From the IMG/VR virus record IMGVR_UViG_3300033273_000172, positions 1-32,635 of that record: a DNA stretch of 32,635 nt, one strand, 5' to 3'. A program made the translations under genes and the position numbers. The notes under the pieces are model-generated. The model worked only from the letters and a program-made list of their open reading frames with translations. It searched no databases and had not been told where the DNA came from. The first letter of the stretch is position 1. Every line of letters begins with the position of its first letter. Of this stretch, positions 6,672 to 11,985 are shown piece by piece. The DNA is from a virus.

Positions 6672-6957
6672 TGAAACGCGCCTAGTCACGCGGCGCAGTG
6701 CCCGCGATCAGATCCACTTGGCATGGAACTACCGCTGCGCCTACTGCGACGATCCGCTGGGCCGTTCGCCAACTCTCGATCACGTTGTGCCCAAGGTCCA
6801 TGGCGGGCTAACGATCCGCGAAAACCTCGTTAGCTGCTGCCTGGCCTGCAATTCAAGCAAGGGCCACAAGCCATGGGTTGACTGGTATCGCGCGCAAGAA
6901 TTTTGGACCCCACTAGGCGAGTGGGCGATTGCGCGCTGGATCAACGGTGAGCATTAA
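6652..6957 (+). CDS. HNH endonuclease
   Basis: The 101-residue protein starts at GTG 6652. It carries a full HNH core: C29-x2-C32 zinc knuckle, D43-H44 in the TLDHVVPK strand, GG at 51-52, N58 in ENLV, and a second knuckle C63-x2-C66 followed by N67 and K70. The metal-dependent nuclease would nick or cut DNA. Unlike the HNH proteins that assist packaging, it is far from the terminase genes and sits alone in a variable region, so a free-standing homing-type or accessory nuclease is the better guess. Confidence 0.82.
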   Translation: MEQHHIDETRLVTRRSARDQIHLAWNYRCAYCDDPLGRSPTLDHVVPKVHGGLTIRENLVSCCLACNSSKGHKPWVDWYRAQEFWTPLGEWAIARWINGEH

Positions 6958-7056
6958 ACTGCAGGCTCGAAATTTCTATTGAGGAATCTCGAAGCGTCCG
7001 TAGGCAGCAGGCTGCGGTGAGGTGGGGACTGCTCCGGTAAGCCCACCACCTGCTAA
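6958..7056. other. Non-coding convergent spacer with hairpins
   Basis: About 100 bases lie between the ends of the HNH gene and the minus-strand operon. It contains a small GCAG...CTGC hairpin and a larger GGTGGG...CCCACC stem with a 15-base loop near 7021-7048. No T-tract follows either stem, so this is not a standard terminator. It may serve as a 3' structure for both transcripts or encode a small RNA. No tRNA fold fits. Confidence 0.4.
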
Positions 7057-7227
7057 CTATTTGGCCAGCAACTCGTCTAGGTACATCTCGGCCTGCCAAA
7101 GATCGGACGAATAACGGCAGTAGCCATGCGCGCAGCTCCGGTAGTAGATCTCCATGCCTTCTCGAAACAGCGTCTCGATGTAGCCGCCATCCCTGTCGGT
7201 GCGGCTAACAACCTCTAAACGGCTCAT
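7057..7227 (-). CDS. Hypothetical protein, last gene of the small-gene operon
   Basis: ATG 7227 gives 56 residues and overlaps the upstream gene by 23 bases. The protein has a Tyr-rich stretch (EGMEIYYRSCAHGYCRYSSDLW) with two cysteines and an acidic helical end. No known domain is recognised. It is translated last in the overlapping minus-strand set that runs from 9403. Confidence 0.5.
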   Translation of the reverse strand: MSRLEVVSRTDRDGGYIETLFREGMEIYYRSCAHGYCRYSSDLWQAEMYLDELLAK

Positions 7228-7537
7228 AAAACTCGCACCTGGCCGCATAACGCCCACCGCTTCTCTTTGATTCTGGCAAGCCAAGCTCACAGCCATGCCG
7301 CTGCGTGTCCCACTGCAAGCAGTCCCAGCACATCCGTTTATCGCCCGGCGGCCTGATCTGGGTCACTGCTGCCTGATAGATCATCTGCGCTTTTAGCAGC
7401 GCCTCCTGAAGCGTGATGGCGCCTGTATCCGCCTCGATCTGGTGCTCAGGCTTGGGGCCAAGAATCACGCGCGCGTGCCATGTCCGATCAGCGCGGTCGC
7501 AGACCAGCAGCAAGCGGCCAGCGTGCAGCCGGATCAT
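7205..7537 (-). CDS. Hypothetical protein with C-terminal zinc-binding-like Cys cluster
   Basis: 110 residues from ATG 7537, whose ATG overlaps the stop of the preceding gene (ATGA). The N-terminal 60 residues look like a small alpha/beta domain (GRLLLVCDRADRTWHARVIL). The C-terminal part has C70-x2-C73, C83 and C101, a spacing able to hold one zinc ion. Cys-rich short proteins of this kind in phages often bind DNA or RNA or host polymerase, but nothing here identifies the target. Confidence 0.55.
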   Translation of the reverse strand: MIRLHAGRLLLVCDRADRTWHARVILGPKPEHQIEADTGAITLQEALLKAQMIYQAAVTQIRPPGDKRMCWDCLQWDTQRHGCELGLPESKRSGGRYAARCEFYEPFRGC

Positions 7538-7758
7538 TCCGTTTCGCCTGCTGACGGCTGGTGATAAATCCGCTCTAGCTGCATCGAGATTGGCTCTTGC
7601 TCTTTCGGCCCGCAGAGCACCGGATCATCAGTGTTGGCCGCGACGAACACCATCGGCCACAGCATCTCTTTGACCACCACCAAGCTGGTGCGTGGGCTTT
7701 TGACCAGCACCCAAAGCGCCAACCGCTCGATCAGATTTAGGCCGGGCAGTTTCATCAT
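7534..7758 (-). CDS. Hypothetical protein (74 aa)
   Basis: Two adjacent ATG codons (7758, 7755) are possible; the first overlaps the upstream stop. A moderately hydrophobic stretch (LIERLALWVLVKSPRTSLVVV) near the N-terminus is followed by PMVFVAANTDDP and a polar tail. The segment is interrupted by Lys-Ser-Pro-Arg, so a membrane helix is doubtful. No family recognised. Both ends are coupled to neighbours by four-base overlaps. Confidence 0.5.
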   Translation of the reverse strand: MMKLPGLNLIERLALWVLVKSPRTSLVVVKEMLWPMVFVAANTDDPVLCGPKEQEPISMQLERIYHQPSAGETE

Positions 7759-7979
7759 GCGCCCAGTTTGGCTATGAGCCGGTCTAAATACCAACGACAT
7801 TTCTGGGCATTTTCCAAAGGATTACCCTTCAACCACAGCCGCAGCAAATACTTGATCGCGTTGCCGTGGCAATAGGCGGTCGGCATGTCGGGCGCATCCT
7901 GTATGGCGCTTTCGATCATTTCGATCACCTCGACTGGCCCGCGGTTGTAATGCGGCGGGTGGTTCACGTTGTCAGGCAT
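7755..7979 (-). CDS. DUF3310 family protein
   Basis: Starts best at ATG 7979, which overlaps the HTH gene stop by eight bases; longer alternatives (8030, GTG 8075) would lie within that gene. The 74 residues match the DUF3310 (SaV-like) phage family: VNHPPHYNRG near the N-terminus, EVIEMIES, GNAIKYLLR and the WYLDRLI helix. The family is widespread in phages and usually lies near replication or nucleotide-metabolism genes; its biochemical role is not established. Confidence 0.82.
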   Translation of the reverse strand: MPDNVNHPPHYNRGPVEVIEMIESAIQDAPDMPTAYCHGNAIKYLLRLWLKGNPLENAQKCRWYLDRLIAKLGA

Positions 7980-8166
7980 CGAGCCATCCCCATGCGATAC
8001 GTCGGCAGATCCGCCAGGCGTGTTTTTCATCAACGTCAAATTCAAAAGCCAACTGCCGATAACTCCAACCCTCACCGCGGAGCCGGCGCATTTTGCGCAC
8101 CAGCTCCGGCGTGAGCAAAGCAGCCACGTTTTCCTCGCCGCGTTTAAATTTGCGGCCCTCAGGCAT
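7972..8166 (-). CDS. Small HTH DNA-binding protein
   Basis: ATG 8166 overlaps the previous stop (TAATG). The 64-residue product has a basic N-terminus and a helix-turn-helix-like core (LTPELVRKMRRLRGEG, then SYRQLAFEFDVDEKHAWRIC), resembling HTH_23 or resolvase-type DNA-binding helices found in small phage proteins. It could be a transcriptional regulator of the operon or a nuclease accessory factor. Context offers no target, although two operator-like sequences are present at 6355 and 9448. Confidence 0.6.
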   Translation of the reverse strand: MPEGRKFKRGEENVAALLTPELVRKMRRLRGEGWSYRQLAFEFDVDEKHAWRICRRIAWGWLDA

Positions 8167-8453
8167 TACGCCCATTTGCCCAATAGTTCCGCGCGGCAGA
8201 CCTGGATGGCCTGCTGGGCCTGCTTGTGGGTGAAAACCGACTCGCAGCTGTCCATGGCCATGCACACCTTGGCGTGAAGCTCGGCGTAGTCCGTATCTCG
8301 AAAGTTCGCGGCAATGTCGGCGCAGAACTCGTCCCACAATCCGGTATAGGTCTTGCGGCGTGCATCGCCAACCGGCAGATCATCCCGGCCGCTGCGCTGA
8401 TACAGCGCCTCCATCATGTCGGCGCGTTGCTGGTCGAGTTGCTGTGGGGTCAT
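8166..8453 (-). CDS. Hypothetical helical protein (95 aa)
   Basis: ATG 8453 is chosen because it forms an ATGA overlap with the upstream stop. The protein starts with a Gln-rich helix (TPQQLDQQRADMMEALYQRSG), has a Tyr/Trp segment (KTYTGLWDEFCADIAANF) and two further helices with three cysteines. No family is recognised. It is likely a compact all-alpha protein. Confidence 0.52.
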   Translation of the reverse strand: MTPQQLDQQRADMMEALYQRSGRDDLPVGDARRKTYTGLWDEFCADIAANFRDTDYAELHAKVCMAMDSCESVFTHKQAQQAIQVCRAELLGKWA

Positions 8454-8650
8454 GGCTCTAGGAGATTCTTGAGGCGGTGAAGTTCGGCGCAAAGCTGCTC
8501 ACGGTTGCGGATGCCGCAAATGCCTTGCAGCTGACTAACGCGAACGTCGATCAGCAGACGCAGCCGGTCACGTTCGGACTGCTGGCCAGCTCTGAAAGTA
8601 TTGCTGCCCTCAAGCAGCCGGTAAAGCCTGGCGCGCTGCGGGTTGTTCAT
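8450..8650 (-). CDS. Hypothetical basic helical protein (66 aa)
   Basis: ATG 8650 to a stop at 8450. The sequence is rich in Arg and Leu with heptad-like spacing (RLYRLLEGS; DRLRLLIDVRVSQLQG; LCAELHRLKNLLEP), suggesting a short helical bundle or coiled coil. It overlaps both neighbours by four bases. No known domain. Confidence 0.52.
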   Translation of the reverse strand: MNNPQRARLYRLLEGSNTFRAGQQSERDRLRLLIDVRVSQLQGICGIRNREQLCAELHRLKNLLEP

Positions 8651-8874
8651 GCCAGCTCCACCTCGCAGGATGGCCAGCGGTTCTGGGCGTATTTGATTGC
8701 GGCGCTTTTGCTTTCAGCGCGGGTGATCCACGTCATAGGCCGCGCGCCTTGCGGGTAGATCAGCAGTTTGAACTCTTTGGTTCGGCTGCCAGATTTCGGC
8801 CGGCTGACGCCTTCGCCATATACGCCTTGGAACTGGTCTGCCCATTGGAGCAGCGCGCCTTTCATCTCAGCCAT
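8647..8874 (-). CDS. Hypothetical protein (75 aa)
   Basis: ATG 8874 overlaps the upstream stop by eight bases. The protein has an N-terminal amphipathic helix, a Gly/Ser/Arg/Lys-rich linker (GEGVSRPKSGSRTKEF) and a C-terminal region with WITRAESKSAAIKYAQNRWP, a small beta-alpha unit like those that contact nucleic acid. No family recognised. Confidence 0.5.
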   Translation of the reverse strand: MAEMKGALLQWADQFQGVYGEGVSRPKSGSRTKEFKLLIYPQGARPMTWITRAESKSAAIKYAQNRWPSCEVELA

Positions 8875-9040
8875 TGGTGATCAGGTGGTTGTCTTTGTCG
8901 GGGTTGAGCCAGCGGCTCTCGTCCCAGTACTGAATCCAGCCGTCGAAAGCCTCAGCCTTGGCCTGCTGGAAATTCTCGGCGCGGATGCATTCCCGCACCG
9001 CTGCGCTCTCGATATAGAAGTAGTAGGACTTTTCAGTCAT
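8867..9040 (-). CDS. Hypothetical protein (57 aa)
   Basis: ATG 9040 is preferred; it overlaps the previous gene by eight bases. The N-terminus is aromatic (EKSYYFYIES), followed by VRECIRAENFQQAKAEAF and a Trp-rich end (WIQYWDESRWLNPD). This strand-helix layout resembles small phage proteins that carry one beta-alpha unit. No function recognised. Confidence 0.5.
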   Translation of the reverse strand: MTEKSYYFYIESAAVRECIRAENFQQAKAEAFDGWIQYWDESRWLNPDKDNHLITNG

Positions 9041-9164
9041 GGCGCACATACTCCTGAGTGCCGGAATGGGTCTGACCGTGGTGTGCGGTGGCGTCAAGGC
9101 CGATCATGGCGAAGGCGCCGGTGGCGATGACAAAGCAGAGCAGGTTGGCGAGCTTGTTGGTCAT
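9033..9164 (-). CDS. Very small single-span membrane protein (43 aa)
   Basis: ATG 9164 to TGA 9033. The product has a short polar N-terminus (MTNKLAN), one hydrophobic segment (LLCFVIATGAFAMIGL) and a His/Thr-rich tail. Coupled by overlap to the gene at 9040. The size and hydrophobic profile suggest an inner-membrane peptide; similar early phage peptides inhibit host functions or exclude other phages, but that is a guess. Confidence 0.5.
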   Translation of the reverse strand: MTNKLANLLCFVIATGAFAMIGLDATAHHGQTHSGTQEYVRHD

Positions 9165-9186
9165 AACCGAAAAAGGATTAAGTAAT

Positions 9187-9206
9187 GCCCCGAAGCCTGT
9201 CGGGGC
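9187..9206. other. Hairpin between two minus-strand genes
   Basis: GCCCCG (9187-9192) pairs with CGGGGC (9201-9206) across eight bases. It lies between the stop at 9215 and the start at 9164 on the minus strand. After the stem the minus strand reads an AT-rich segment with five T residues about 20 bases further on, so it is a weak attenuator or mRNA-stability element rather than a canonical terminator. Confidence 0.4.
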
Positions 9207-9214
9207 CTTGCGTT

Positions 9215-9403
9215 TCAGGCGTTCAGGGCGTGCAGATCAAAGATCTGAACTTCCCAAGCGCGGGGGTTGATGAGCATCGACAGCTCTTCCTGCAGGCGCA
9301 CGCGGCCCTCAAGCTTGTCTTGGGCAAAGAACCCGGCATGGATGCCCTCGGGGCCGGTGGTGCCGGGCTTGCGGATGATGACTTGAAAGCGAGCGGCGGG
9401 CAT
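9215..9403 (-). CDS. Hypothetical protein, first gene of the small-gene operon
   Basis: ATG 9403 gives 62 residues. The sequence begins ARFQVIIRKPGTTGPEGIHAG, followed by a helix (LEGRVRLQEELSMLI) and a beta strand (WEVQIFDL), a small alpha/beta fold. It is preceded by a promoter-like element at 9445-9462 and so probably leads the operon that runs to 7057. No family recognised. Confidence 0.55.
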   Translation of the reverse strand: MPAARFQVIIRKPGTTGPEGIHAGFFAQDKLEGRVRLQEELSMLINPRAWEVQIFDLHALNA

Positions 9404-9444
9404 GGCTGGCGATGCAGTGGAGGTCCGTTGCCTCCGATGGACAA

Positions 9445-9462
9445 ACAATACACCACCCACGG
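9445..9462 (-). promoter_or_regulatory. Promoter/operator-like element, second copy
   Basis: On the minus strand this reads CCGTGGGTGGTGTATTGT. Thirteen of fifteen bases match the right half of the operator-like repeat at 6372-6386, and both place a TAT(A/T)GT -10-like hexamer at the same point relative to the shared motif. The hexamer is 41 bases upstream of ATG 9403. Shared sequence before two separate minus-strand operons suggests co-regulation. Confidence 0.45.
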
Positions 9463-9489
9463 AGCACAAGCAAGACCTGTTGCTTTGCT

Positions 9490-9723
9490 TTACACAGCCC
9501 CGTCGCCTACAGCCAAGCTCACCGGAACCCGCAGCGTCGGCTTGCTTTGGCCGGTCGGACCAACACGGCCCCAGCCCACAACCGCAGGGCTGACGTTCAG
9601 CTCAACCGTGAACCAAACGTGTCCGCACGCCTGGCATTTCCGCTTGCGCGTCACGCAATCCGGCTGGTGGCCGTTAGTCGCCGTTGCCCTGATATCGCCA
9701 CTGCCGCACTTGGGGCAATCCAT
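9490..9723 (-). CDS. Small zinc-ribbon protein
   Basis: ATG 9723 gives 77 residues. The first 40 residues contain C3-x2-C6, C23, C30-x2-C33 and an RKRKCQACGHVWFTVE segment, resembling the N-terminal zinc ribbon of NrdR and of Ogr/Delta-type phage regulators. The rest is Val/Pro/Gly-rich. A nucleic-acid-binding or transcription-regulating role is likely. It lacks the ATP-cone that defines NrdR. Confidence 0.68.
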   Translation of the reverse strand: MDCPKCGSGDIRATATNGHQPDCVTRKRKCQACGHVWFTVELNVSPAVVGWGRVGPTGQSKPTLRVPVSLAVGDGAV

Positions 9724-9761
9724 GACCGTTATCGTTGGTTGTACCCCACCAATAGCACACA

Positions 9762-10334
9762 ATGCACTTCGGGGAATGGATGGCAGTGGAGCTATCCACT
9801 GAGCAACAATTTGAGATCGAAAAACAAGCCCGCAAGCTGCTAGAAAGCGACGAGGCGGGCGTTATGGCTGCGGCGCTGCTGAAACAGTGCTGCTACCAGC
9901 AGCAGCTGCTCCAACAGGCCGTCAACGCAATCGCTCGCCTTGAATGCGAGCTGATGTGCTCAGAACAGATCACCCTCGACATCGACCACTTGGCCGTCGA
10001 ACGCCTGCGCAAGCTTCTGGGCGCCGTCGCCAGGATCCACCCAGTCGCGCGGAGGCTGGCCCACTGCGCTGATGTAGTTGAGACCTTTCTGGCTGGTCTT
10101 TTTCCAGCCGCTGATCGGCACCTGCACCGCACCGTATTGATCAGGCGCTTGGCTCATCACAAAGCGGCAGAGCGCGTCCAGCTCTTCCACCTTGATATTC
10201 ATCATTCCCGAAAAGTCGATCTTGCTGTCGGGCTTAGTGCTTTTGAAGATGCTCAGGTTCAGCTTGAAGCTCATTGTTCGTTGTGGGTGATGGTGTTGGC
10301 CTGTTCGTATTGCTCCACCTCGGCCAGTGGGTAG
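9762..10334 (+). CDS. Hypothetical phage protein with long antisense 3' extension
   Basis: Starts at ATG 9762 (or ATG 9780). Residues 7-65 form a Gln/Leu-rich helical protein (ELSTEQQFEIEKQARKLLE; QQQLLQQAVNAIARLE) similar to small helical cyanophage proteins I recall. From about position 9960 the frame runs antisense through the whole gene at 9960-10274, and this part (His/Arg/Ala-rich) looks like a shadow. The original stop has probably been lost, and the meaningful product is the first 65-70 residues. Real at the N-terminus, doubtful at the C-terminus. Confidence 0.45.
   Translation: MHFGEWMAVELSTEQQFEIEKQARKLLESDEAGVMAAALLKQCCYQQQLLQQAVNAIARLECELMCSEQITLDIDHLAVERLRKLLGAVARIHPVARRLAHCADVVETFLAGLFPAADRHLHRTVLIRRLAHHKAAERVQLFHLDIHHSRKVDLAVGLSAFEDAQVQLEAHCSLWVMVLACSYCSTSASG
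9960..10274 (-). CDS. Putative single-stranded DNA-binding-like protein
   Basis: ATG 10274 (ATGA overlap with the upstream stop) gives 104 residues. A polar N-terminus (KLNLSIFKSTKPDSKIDFSG) precedes a compact region with strands and a helix (NIKVEELDALCRFVMSQ; VQVPISGWKK; LNYISAVGQPP) and an acidic tip ending in GDLF. The tail resembles that of single-stranded DNA-binding proteins, and the gene is fourth in the exonuclease-RecT operon. The SSB role is inferred from operon context and the acidic tail; the core is not a clear OB fold by eye. Confidence 0.55.
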   Translation of the reverse strand: MSFKLNLSIFKSTKPDSKIDFSGMMNIKVEELDALCRFVMSQAPDQYGAVQVPISGWKKTSQKGLNYISAVGQPPRDWVDPGDGAQKLAQAFDGQVVDVEGDLF

Positions 10335-10462
10335 AGCACGCGCCGACCGATCCGCACAAATGGCGGGCCAGTGCCGGCTGATCGCCAACTGATCAAGGTC
10401 TGGCGATGCATTTGCCAGCGTTCTGCCAGCTGTAGGTCAGTCAGAAACTCAGAAGAGTTCAT
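10271..10462 (-). CDS. HTH_17/MerR-like DNA-binding protein (excisionase or regulator type)
   Basis: ATG 10462 (63 aa) or ATG 10468 (65 aa). The sequence has the HTH_17 pattern: FLTDLQLAERWQMHRQTLISW, then the wing with PFVRIGRRVLYPLAEVEQYE. This family includes AlpA/Xis-like excisionases and small phage regulators. No integrase is visible in the window, so a transcriptional role is at least as likely as excision. It overlaps both recT and the SSB-like gene. Confidence 0.75.
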   Translation of the reverse strand: MNSSEFLTDLQLAERWQMHRQTLISWRSAGTGPPFVRIGRRVLYPLAEVEQYEQANTITHNEQ

Positions 10463-11093
10463 CCTCATCAGGCTTGGGTTGTTCCGCCACCTTGGCGTTT
10501 AGATCGGCCACTGGCGAGGTGACGGCGACTGGCTCAATGTCGATGGCCTCCTCTTGCGTGTGGGTGATGCCCACCAGTAGCTCGGGCACATACAACCGGC
10601 CCCACATTGCAGCTGACCGATAACGGATCATCAACTCGGGCATCGTGCGCCACTTGCTACCGCTCTTGGTCGCCCAGCCTTCAGCCTTAGCCATTGCCAT
10701 GGTGACCGTGGGGCCTGTCAGATCTTTGCCCGTCGCTTTTTCCTTAGCCATGGCGTAGCAGGCCAGATCATCGCCCTTGCCCGTCATTTCGTACCGCAGC
10801 GGCTCAAACCGTCCGCAGCCGTTGATCAAGGCAATGATGAACTGGCTAGACCAGCTCGGGCGGCCGTGGATGATGTGCAGATTTTGCATGACCTGCAGGG
10901 GACTTAGCCCCATCCGGCCTGCAATCTCCAAGGCAACCAACGTATTGGCCAACCCCTGCTGCCCTTGGAACTGAGGCGGCACCAAGCTGCTGCTAGCGAG
11001 CGCCTTAGCAATCCGCTGCGCATCCTCGAACGCTTGTATCCCGCCAAAGACATTGCCGGAGCTGGTGGTAGTTAGTGCGTTGTTTTGATCCAT
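10449..11093 (-). CDS. recT: RecT-family single-strand annealing protein
   Basis: 214 residues. It matches the RecT family in its conserved core: RIAKALASSSLVP near residue 28, VALEIAGRMGLSPLQVMQNL (about 53-72), HIIHGRPSWSSQFIIA, INGCGRFEPLRYE, and the C-terminal WRTMPELMIRYRSAAMW. RecT proteins anneal complementary single strands after resection. The stop and start codons join it to the exonuclease gene upstream (TGATG), forming the classic exonuclease-annealing pair. The C-terminus ends in DEDELF. Confidence 0.9.
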   Translation of the reverse strand: MDQNNALTTTSSGNVFGGIQAFEDAQRIAKALASSSLVPPQFQGQQGLANTLVALEIAGRMGLSPLQVMQNLHIIHGRPSWSSQFIIALINGCGRFEPLRYEMTGKGDDLACYAMAKEKATGKDLTGPTVTMAMAKAEGWATKSGSKWRTMPELMIRYRSAAMWGRLYVPELLVGITHTQEEAIDIEPVAVTSPVADLNAKVAEQPKPDEDELF

Positions 11094-11932
11094 CAGAATC
11101 CCTCGATCTCATCGGTGATTGCAGGCGCGGTGCTGCCCTTCTTTGCCCAATCAGGCAACGTGAGCGTTTCGATCGCGTCGCTGTAGCTGGGCCAGCGGTC
11201 AGCCTCCCGGCAGTCGGCCAGCTTCTGCAGATCGCGCTGGCATTGTTGCCATCCGTGCTCGATCAGCTCCTGGTCTGCGGCATAGACCCCGACGCCATAC
11301 GGCGCCTCGGTTTCAACCGCAATAAAGATGAACGCTTCCGGCCGCACGCCGGTGCTCTGCTCGACGCCGTAGCTGTACCAAGCAGCCTGCACGCCGTAGC
11401 GAAATTGCATGACGCTGTGCCTGAACCCCCGCGGGCTGGCGTCGCGCGTGCTCTTGAGGTCAACGACGATCTTGCCGTCGTCAATCATCCAATCAGGCCG
11501 GCATTTGCACTGCAGACCCGTGGCACTATCGCGCCACATATGGGTGGTCTCGGCCTTGCCGGCCATGCCAAGCAGCATCGCCGCAGCTGGGTGCTTCCAC
11601 ACCGCCCGGCCCATGTGCTGCACGGTCTCGCCCTCGTCAGCGGTTAAGACCTGCTTGCCCTGGGCGATGACTTGGAACTGCGCCCAGGCTTCTTTGCCTG
11701 CCTTGGTCCGGCGGTCAATGCCAGCAGGAGCCACGGCCCACTCGTCGTCCCATTTGCTTAGCTCCAGCGTGTGGGTGTGAAACGCGCTGCCAAGCCGCAT
11801 CGATGGGGTCGGTTCAGGGATCACCCGCTTGGGGTCCACATACCGCGCCCAGTAATGCAACGGACTGCGGGCGATTTTGTCGAGGTGACTTTTGCTGATC
11901 GCTGGGTGCGCGTGGTATTCCGCGTTGTCCAT
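11093..11932 (-). CDS. PD-(D/E)XK exonuclease (RecE/DUF3799-like)
   Basis: 279 residues from ATG 11932. An N-terminal YHAHPAISKSHLDKIARSPLHYW segment matches the start of RecE-type and DUF3799 exonucleases. The nuclease core shows H52 in FHTH, E128, D147 in RPDWM and D158-L-K160 in VVDLKST, the D...DxK signature, followed by Q177/Y179-type residues of the QxxxY motif. The enzyme would resect double-stranded ends to give 3' tails for the RecT protein encoded next. It is the first gene of the minus-strand recombination operon and is divergent from the helicase gene. Confidence 0.88.
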   Translation of the reverse strand: MDNAEYHAHPAISKSHLDKIARSPLHYWARYVDPKRVIPEPTPSMRLGSAFHTHTLELSKWDDEWAVAPAGIDRRTKAGKEAWAQFQVIAQGKQVLTADEGETVQHMGRAVWKHPAAAMLLGMAGKAETTHMWRDSATGLQCKCRPDWMIDDGKIVVDLKSTRDASPRGFRHSVMQFRYGVQAAWYSYGVEQSTGVRPEAFIFIAVETEAPYGVGVYAADQELIEHGWQQCQRDLQKLADCREADRWPSYSDAIETLTLPDWAKKGSTAPAITDEIEGF

Positions 11933-11954
11933 TGGTTGTGGCGACTTGCGGCAC

Positions 11955-11962
11955 GCTATAGC
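11955..11962. promoter_or_regulatory. Shared -10-like palindrome in divergent promoter region
   Basis: The 53-base space between the exonuclease and helicase start codons contains GCTATAGC, which reads TATAGC on both strands, about 25 bases from each start codon. TTG-containing -35-like sequences lie 15 bases away on each side, shorter than ideal. This is a candidate for two overlapping divergent promoters whose use would be mutually exclusive. Confidence 0.4.
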
Positions 11963-11985
11963 CTGTTGCTAGTCAATGCAACCCT

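Noticed and set aside
6990-7010. Short resemblance to a 16S rRNA segment (AAGCGTCCGTAGGC)
   Set aside because: Only about 14 bases match from memory and flanking sequence is unrelated; no rRNA gene or fragment is supported.
10271-10462. Excisionase and therefore a temperate lifestyle
   Set aside because: The HTH_17 fold also occurs in regulators; no integrase, CI-type repressor or attachment site was seen, so lysogeny is not supported from this window.
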